This document shows positions 58,801 through 64,000 of a DNA stretch of 64,000 bases, in pieces (positions within the stretch are counted from its first letter, which is position 1; every line of letters starts with the position of its first letter). The stretch is from positions 1 to 64,000 of the forward strand of contig OENT01000288.1 in assembly GCA_900239685.1 (NCBI GenBank), in the 5' to 3' direction. This DNA comes from Rotaria macrura (Eukaryota > Rotifera > Eurotatoria > Philodinida > Philodinidae). The notes under the pieces are model-generated. The model saw nothing but the letters and a program-made list of their open reading frames with translations, had not been told where the DNA came from and did not search any database. Made by a program: the position numbers and the translations under genes.

Positions 58801-61800
58801 ACTGCGACTATGATCAACTAACGAAAGAAAATATTGTCAAGCTTATCAATTTATAAAACCTTCTATTAATGTCAACATCATTCAGAAGAAACATCTATAA
58901 TTTGTGAAATTTCATTTACATAGAACCATTGACAGTTTTCAACAGGTTTCTGTCAAATTATGCGTGTCTAATGAAAAGTTGATAATAATACACCTCGTTG
59001 TCATCTACCTTAAATGCATGTACGAGACAAAAAAACAATCGAGCACTCGACAGCAAATATGTGTGCAAGGAACTTTTTTTTCTTATTATTTTATCTCAGC
59101 TCATTTTCTGATCGCTATGGTTCATTAGATATTTCGCTTGATAATCATAGAATATTTAACAGTAATCTTTAGTTTTAAGGATTCTTTTATTTTTGATCCA
59201 CGACTATGAGACTAATGACGAATCGATATTGTCATTGACATTGTCTGGATACTTCGCATGTTCTTAGTTATAAATCTAAACATTGATGAATATAAAAATG
59301 ATTCCTAAATATCAATACAATACAGTTCACGTCAAATGACTGGTTTGAAACAGAGAAAAATAATTCTTGGCCTCAAGATTATACTATATCTTCATTTTAT
59401 ACACTGTAGCCCTAAACCTTATTAAATATAATAATCTCATCACACCTAACGAGCCGAATAATGATGTATTTGCCTGTTTTTTTTTCATTAAAATTCGGTA
59501 CTTCTGTTTTCAAAATATTTCTTCTTACTGTAAGCATTGAAAACATTGTTTGAGCAACATTAAAGGCATGTCTCCAATTATGATAAATCACCGGTCGATA
59601 ATTCTTTTTAACACTCAAAACCCATCGGCATATAACATCATGTGGCATGCGAAATTTTTTCGGCAATTCTAACTCCATGAACATTCTTACACTAGCCAAA
59701 ATCGTTTCATCATCAGTTAACACCATATCATTGAATTCCCATGCATACAATCTTAATTGATTTGCTTCAGGAACTGAAACTTGTGTGACACGTTGAACGT
59801 CGTCTTCAGATGCAATCACATGATATGATAAAACTTCAAACGCAACATTTTGTTTTGCCGTTAAGCGAACAACATTTTCGTATTGGCGAGTATTGTGAAT
59901 ACCCAAACCACAAAACACGGAAAAGGCCTGAAAGGAAGAGGAACAGATGGTTTAGTTCTTAACTTCTCGTATTCAATAAAGAGTATACTTCAATAATTGC
60001 AACATCATCATCAGTAAAAATTCGTCCATGTAATTTATTCATAACTTGAGAAACGCCAATAACATGACCATCACTATCCATAATTGGTACGCATAAGATA
60101 TTTTTTAATTCAAATGTATCTTCTCCAGTCGAAGTTAACTAAAATACAACGACATACTTAAATGATTGAGAAAAGAATAATTTCAATCTAAAAATTGACT
60201 TACGAGATGTGAAAGAGCTTGATCATTTATTATTTCAGTCAAATTGACTGTTTCCATTGTTGCAGCAACATGGTAAGCAATTTTTGCATAACGAGAATGC
60301 TCAAGAAAATCATTCCTGACAAAAAAAAAGTAGTTGTTTTTTCGCTCTCATCAAGACCAACAGATGGCAAACATAGTCATATTTTTCTACATACGTTGTT
60401 ACTTTAAATTCTTCACCATAAGTCATATCAAATCCTTTCGAAAAATGAATATCCTATTGAAATAGAAAATAAAATATTTTCAGCTTGCTTTCAATTTCAG
60501 TATGCTGCGAAAAGAAAAATTCACTTCAGTTTTATTTGATGTTACTGGTCGATCTAATATGTAAACACAGCAACGAGCACATTGCATAATGCCTTGTGAT
60601 TCGATTGTTATTTTATGTACTAAACGTTCGAGATCATCTTGTTCACGAAATAAATTTCGAGCCAAATTCAGAAGAAGCTACATGTTAGCAAAAGAAAAAT
60701 AAATATGACTATTCTATCATGACTTATCCATATTTCATTTCTTTTTGTATTGCTTCAACTACAAAACAAAACATTTTAATCTGACCTTAAGTCTGAATAA
60801 AAGTGTGGACTCCTCTGTCTTAGTTTTAGTTTCAGTATTTGACAACATATGTGCTGCTTGTAAATGGCCATTATCGTTTGAAGGTAAACGTGCAGATTTA
60901 GAAGAGCAAGAAGATTGAGCGACGATTATTCGCTGACTGTCTTCTTGTTCACCCAGTGGCATTAAGTGTTATCGTTGTCTAGAAGGCTTGTTTGAATTAA
61001 CTAAACTTTGTCATTGTTCCGTAAAAAATTGATATGTTAGATTCTAATATGATTACCTATTGCGCGTTTGACAGTGACAAAGAAGGAAAAAATCAAGAAA
61101 AAGTCACAAAAAAAGAAACAAAAAGTCTGCTCTTCTTACACACACACACACCAAACGAGAGCACTCATCTTGTTTTTTGCTTTTTTTTTGCTTCTTTTTT
61201 CTTTCTTTTCTCGTGTGTGTTGTCAAAACGACGTTACACATATGTGTTTGTAGTTTAATCTCATCAGGCATGACGAGATTTTATAATTCGATAAAACAAA
61301 TATACGATTAGTTATCCAACTTACGTATATATAATACAATATCAGATAATTAGTCAAAATCAATCAATGAAATACTATCTTACTTGATTCTTTTTATACT
61401 CTTGAATAGATAATTCAAATAGTTGTGCATTCGATAAGCCAAGACCACAGAACGTCAAATAATTACGGAAGACCTAGAGATGTTTTGAGAGAAAAAGCTA
61501 ATTCCTCTTTTTTTGACTTTACTAAAATTCTTTACATTAATATCTTTAGCTGTAAATTCATGTGTACCAGTTTTTTTATTTATTATTTGTGCAACACCAA
61601 TAACAACATTGTCACGATTCAAAATCGGCATGCAACATATTGAATGTGTTCTATAGCCTGTTTTGTTATCAACTTCTTTGTTAAATCGTGGATCCTATAA
61701 AATCAAAAAGGAAAAAATTGCTTTGTCAATAAACTTGTATAGAACGAAAATTAATGCGATAGCCTAAAAGTGTCGTGCTGTGCTATTAACATCACGAAAG

Positions 61801-61833
61801 GATTTTTTTGCGTAGAGACAAATACATGTATAC

Positions 61834-61868
<35 letters not shown>

Positions 61869-63091
61869 GACATTACATATGTAATAGGAGATGAAGACAT
61901 TTTTTTAAATTTTAAAATCTTTCATCAAAATGGTAAAACGAAAAACGGATGCGAATGATGATGGATATATGAATGAATATAAAATGCGTACGCCTTACGG
62001 TCGACAAGTCAACAATTCTGGACAGAAAACTAATCATGTACCAGTTGCTCAATCAAGTGGATGCTGTGGGGGTTCTAAGAAAACTAATCATATTACTCCA
62101 CGACCTAATGTTGAACACACTCAGCCACCACCGCTAACTGCTCATGAGAAAGCACATTTACGGCTTGATCCAAATGATCCATTCTACCATCGTTACGGTC
62201 GAGTCAATAAAAATCAACATCGAACGAAAAACATGTATCAACAAAAGAATGGAAAAAATAACACTCATGCATCTGTACAAAATACATATCTACAACAAAC
62301 AAATCAAAAGTCTCAACATCCTGTACAAACTACAGTACCGAAAACAAAGAAACAAAGTTCCTGCTGTACAATTCTTTAGAAATTAACATTGTTTTTATTA
62401 GAAAAACGTTTTTTTCTTTATTTTGAAACACAAACATATGGGCAAATTTAGATTTCTTTTATGATTCATTAAACAATATAATCATTTCCTTATTTTTTCA
62501 GCATGACTGATCTAGCAATTCAAGGGCAAACATACCTCATAAGCATCAGGAATATTGATATATTCTTTGGTTAAAGCAACATGTCCAGCAATACCTTTTC
62601 CGAATGGTATGATGATTTGTTTGTCTTCAGTATGAAGCGATTGTTCAAGTGTTGACCCATCGGTGACATCGAATAATTTCGAAATGAGATATCGAGCATC
62701 GTGAGGACCACGCGCTAGAAATAAACTTCCACGATCTGAATTCGTTAATATTGACACGTTTATCAAGATCTTATGAGATACAACATCGACATTTAATTCA
62801 TTAGCTATATCACGTATCAGTTCAAAGAACAGTTCGGTATCATTTAAATTCATGTAATCCACAACTTGTGACGACGACGGTGGTTGGTCACGACTTGAAG
62901 GATTACCTTGTACAATATTGTTAAACATTTCATGTGTTAGTGACGTACGAGGTTTAGCCAAATAATCTTTTTGTTCTTTTATTTTTATGCACTCTTGCAA
63001 TAAATCATTTGATGCATTATCTTTGAACCATCGTTTAAGAAAATTTGGCTTTCGAGCTAAATAACGAGCAACCATTTCTTCAGACATTGCA

Positions 63092-63125
<34 letters not shown>

Positions 63126-63201
63126 GAGATTGCATTTCGGGTGTTGGATGACGTCTTTGTTGTTGTTGAGTTTCAGCAGAGTTATTTGAATTTTTATACA
63201 T
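55851..63201 (-). CDS. PDE5/PDE11-type cyclic nucleotide phosphodiesterase with CaaX box, 17 exons
   Basis: Exons (5' to 3'): 62536-63201, 61536-61694, 61384-61473, about 60786-60932, 60525-60677, 60395-60453, 60204-60315, 59989-60138, 59529-59927, 57896-58194, 57724-57801, 57517-57655, 57399-57444, 57305-57342, 57147-57246, 56849-56877, 55851-56399. Together they give 1070 residues; only the exon 4 start is uncertain. Order: poly-Gln near residue 25; GAF-A (about 120-310) and GAF-B (about 350-520), which in relatives bind cGMP or cAMP; catalytic domain with YHNWRHAFN (general acid His628), [11 protein letters not shown] (His668, Asp669), TACD (Asp779) and the substrate-selecting Gln832 in MQVGFID. 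The closest family is PDE11/PDE5/PDE6, which hydrolyses cGMP or both nucleotides. In both GAFs the last acidic residue of the N-K-F-D-E motif appears replaced by a hydrophobic one. The C-terminus is disordered with eight His and ends CIII, a CaaX box suggesting geranylgeranylation and membrane anchoring. Confidence 0.93.
57804..57841. repeat. (CAAAAA)n microsatellite in PDE intron 10
   Basis: At least four CAAAAA units immediately upstream of the exon at 57724-57801 when read on the minus strand, forming the pyrimidine-rich tract of that intron. Confidence 0.7.
61830..61868. repeat. (TACA)n/(TA)n microsatellite
   Basis: A TACA tetranucleotide run passing into about ten TA units, within PDE intron 1 and about 60 bp upstream of the nested + strand ORF; it could supply a TATA-like element to that gene. 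Confidence 0.75.
61930..62379 (+). CDS. Nested antisense gene: small basic protein ending in a CaaX box
   Basis: A 149-residue single-exon ORF from an ATG (context AAAATGG) to TAG. It lies wholly in intron 1 of the PDE gene, on the opposite strand. The translation is Asn/Gln/Lys/His-rich and probably disordered, with a [10 protein letters not shown] patch near residue 45 and a more structured-looking middle ([20 protein letters not shown]). It ends [13 protein letters not shown] terminal CTIL after a second Cys and a Lys-rich stretch is the layout of prenylated, palmitoylated small-GTPase tails: CaaX with Leu favours geranylgeranyl transferase I. The inference is a peripheral membrane protein; no catalytic domain is present and I know no family. 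Its length and composition exceed background ORFs, but no splice or homology evidence exists. Confidence 0.55.
   Translation: MVKRKTDANDDGYMNEYKMRTPYGRQVNNSGQKTNHVPVAQSSGCCGGSKKTNHITPRPNVEHTQPPPLTAHEKAHLRLDPNDPFYHRYGRVNKNQHRTKNMYQQKNGKNNTHASVQNTYLQQTNQKSQHPVQTTVPKTKKQSSCCTIL
63086..63126. repeat. (TTG)n tract encoding poly-Gln in PDE exon 1
   Basis: An almost pure TTG run that on the minus strand encodes about eleven Gln near residue 30 of the phosphodiesterase; likely to vary in length. Confidence 0.8.
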
Positions 63202-64000
63202 TTTTCGATGTGTCTATATGAGAATGAAAAAGCAAGCTGAGTTATTGACGAGAAAAACAAACGATGCTACTTGGTCAACGTTGAAAGGAAATAGGCTATG
63301 GCGGATGAAGATTTTGTCAAATGAATGAACTTATTGGATAAATCTTGAAGTGACAATGAACTGCGAAAGAATAAGATATGGGGGAAAAGAGAGAAAGAAA
63401 AAATAATAAATTTTTTCTCTATATAAAGATTCTTGGATTTTCTTTTCACATCCGACAATTAATTTCAAGCTTCATGAAACTATGAAAGAAGAATGATAGA
63501 GTGACAAATTGAAAGAGAGAAATATGGAAACGGGTAACATAAGCATCATCTATCTTTTAGTCTGAGCTTCAAGATCGATTTCCAATGAAGTAAACGTTTC
63601 CCTAGCATTTTGCTTTGACGGGATAATCCTCAACGTCACACTAAAAGCATAATAACATAAGGCAATAAAATAAAATAGGACTTCAGATGAATATGAATGG
63701 GCTCAACTTAATCTTGCTTGTTCTTGCTTGCAGCAGTAGCAACTGCAGCAGCATAAGTCAGCGACGTCTCAAAAGAATACGAACATGATTTGGTTCTATG
63801 TTTTGATCTTTCGTGTTTCGTTAAATTTATTTTCTCTGCTTAGTTATTTTTCATCTATTTAGTTGATTATTAGGTTTAGTAATTTTTGAACTTGACAAGT
63901 AAAAGAAAACTGAAAATAGATTGTATACTTTCTCTCTTACATTATTAATATATTCCAAGGTAAAATTTATTCATCGAATTTTTCATGTAATTTTAAATCA
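63202..64000. other. PDE 5' region, no firm gene
   Basis: Presumed promoter and 5' UTR of the PDE gene on the minus strand. On the + strand a 33-codon ORF (63687-63788) starts with a hydrophobic, signal-peptide-like segment (NGLNLILLVLAC) and ends with two dibasic sites; it is too short to call. Confidence 0.35.

Noticed and set aside
60759..60962. Separate small gene starting at an ATG at 60962
   Set aside because: The frame belongs to PDE exon 4, which ends at a donor at 60785 and joins exon 5 in phase. The in-frame stop upstream only means the exon starts later, probably at 60932.
61041..61258. Plus ORFs in the T- and A-rich stretch of a PDE intron
   Set aside because: They are low-complexity translations of homopolymer runs between PDE exons 3 and 4.
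1..64000. CRISPR arrays, prokaryotic operons or an integrated virus
   Set aside because: No regularly spaced repeats, ribosome-binding-site-led gene strings or viral capsid/replication genes were seen. The RdRP is the cellular eukaryotic type, with introns.

Overview
The window is A+T-rich nuclear DNA of an animal, most likely a bdelloid rotifer. Three things point there. It has short spliceosomal introns (about 50-75 nt, with a few of 0.3-4 kb). It carries a full-length eukaryotic cellular RNA-dependent RNA polymerase, a family most animals have lost and bdelloids have expanded. The other proteins are clearly metazoan (DNAJC12, MARCH-type E3 ligase, PDE5/11-type phosphodiesterase, secretin-like GPCR). 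I cannot name the species, and another RdRP-bearing invertebrate is not excluded. Most genes were assembled by hand from exon pieces whose GT-AG junctions keep the reading frame.

Layout. 0-9 kb: last exon of a gustatory-receptor-like gene (+), a small three-exon His/Lys-rich hydrophilic protein (-), and a single-exon 7TM receptor with a somatomedin-B-like ectodomain (-). 9-15 kb: no firm gene. 15.4-21.2 kb: an 11-exon RdRP gene (-). 22.2-26.8 kb: DNAJC12 (-), with an antisense gene for a PLDLS-motif protein inside its 3.9-kb intron. 28.3-31.6 kb: a MARCH1/8-like ubiquitin ligase (-), with a possible antisense coiled-coil gene in its long intron. 32.8-34.4 kb: a second, inverted copy of the PLDLS gene, interrupted by an assembly N. 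35.7-37.3 kb: a secreted GH37 trehalase (-). 37.4-44.4 kb: no host gene; a 951-bp hAT-like relic and a 460-bp direct repeat. 44.5-46.7 kb: three + strand genes (an EF-hand protein and two unrecognised proteins). 48.2 kb: intron-containing tRNA-Ile(UAU). 48.3-55.8 kb: gene-poor, with two fold-back elements and a decayed dispersed repeat. 55.9-63.2 kb: a 17-exon GAF-GAF-PDE gene (-) ending in a CaaX box, with an antisense single-exon gene in intron 1 that also ends in a CaaX box.

The genes do not form one pathway. The themes are small-RNA amplification (RdRP), cyclic-nucleotide, Ca2+ and receptor signalling (PDE, EF-hand, GPCR), protein quality control (DNAJC12, MARCH), and possibly desiccation biology (trehalase, small hydrophilic protein). 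The most unusual signals are the inverted gene pair with a near-identical core between diverged flanks, the repeated host-intron/antisense-gene arrangement, the CaaX-in-CaaX locus, and two hAT-type elements with recognisable ends.
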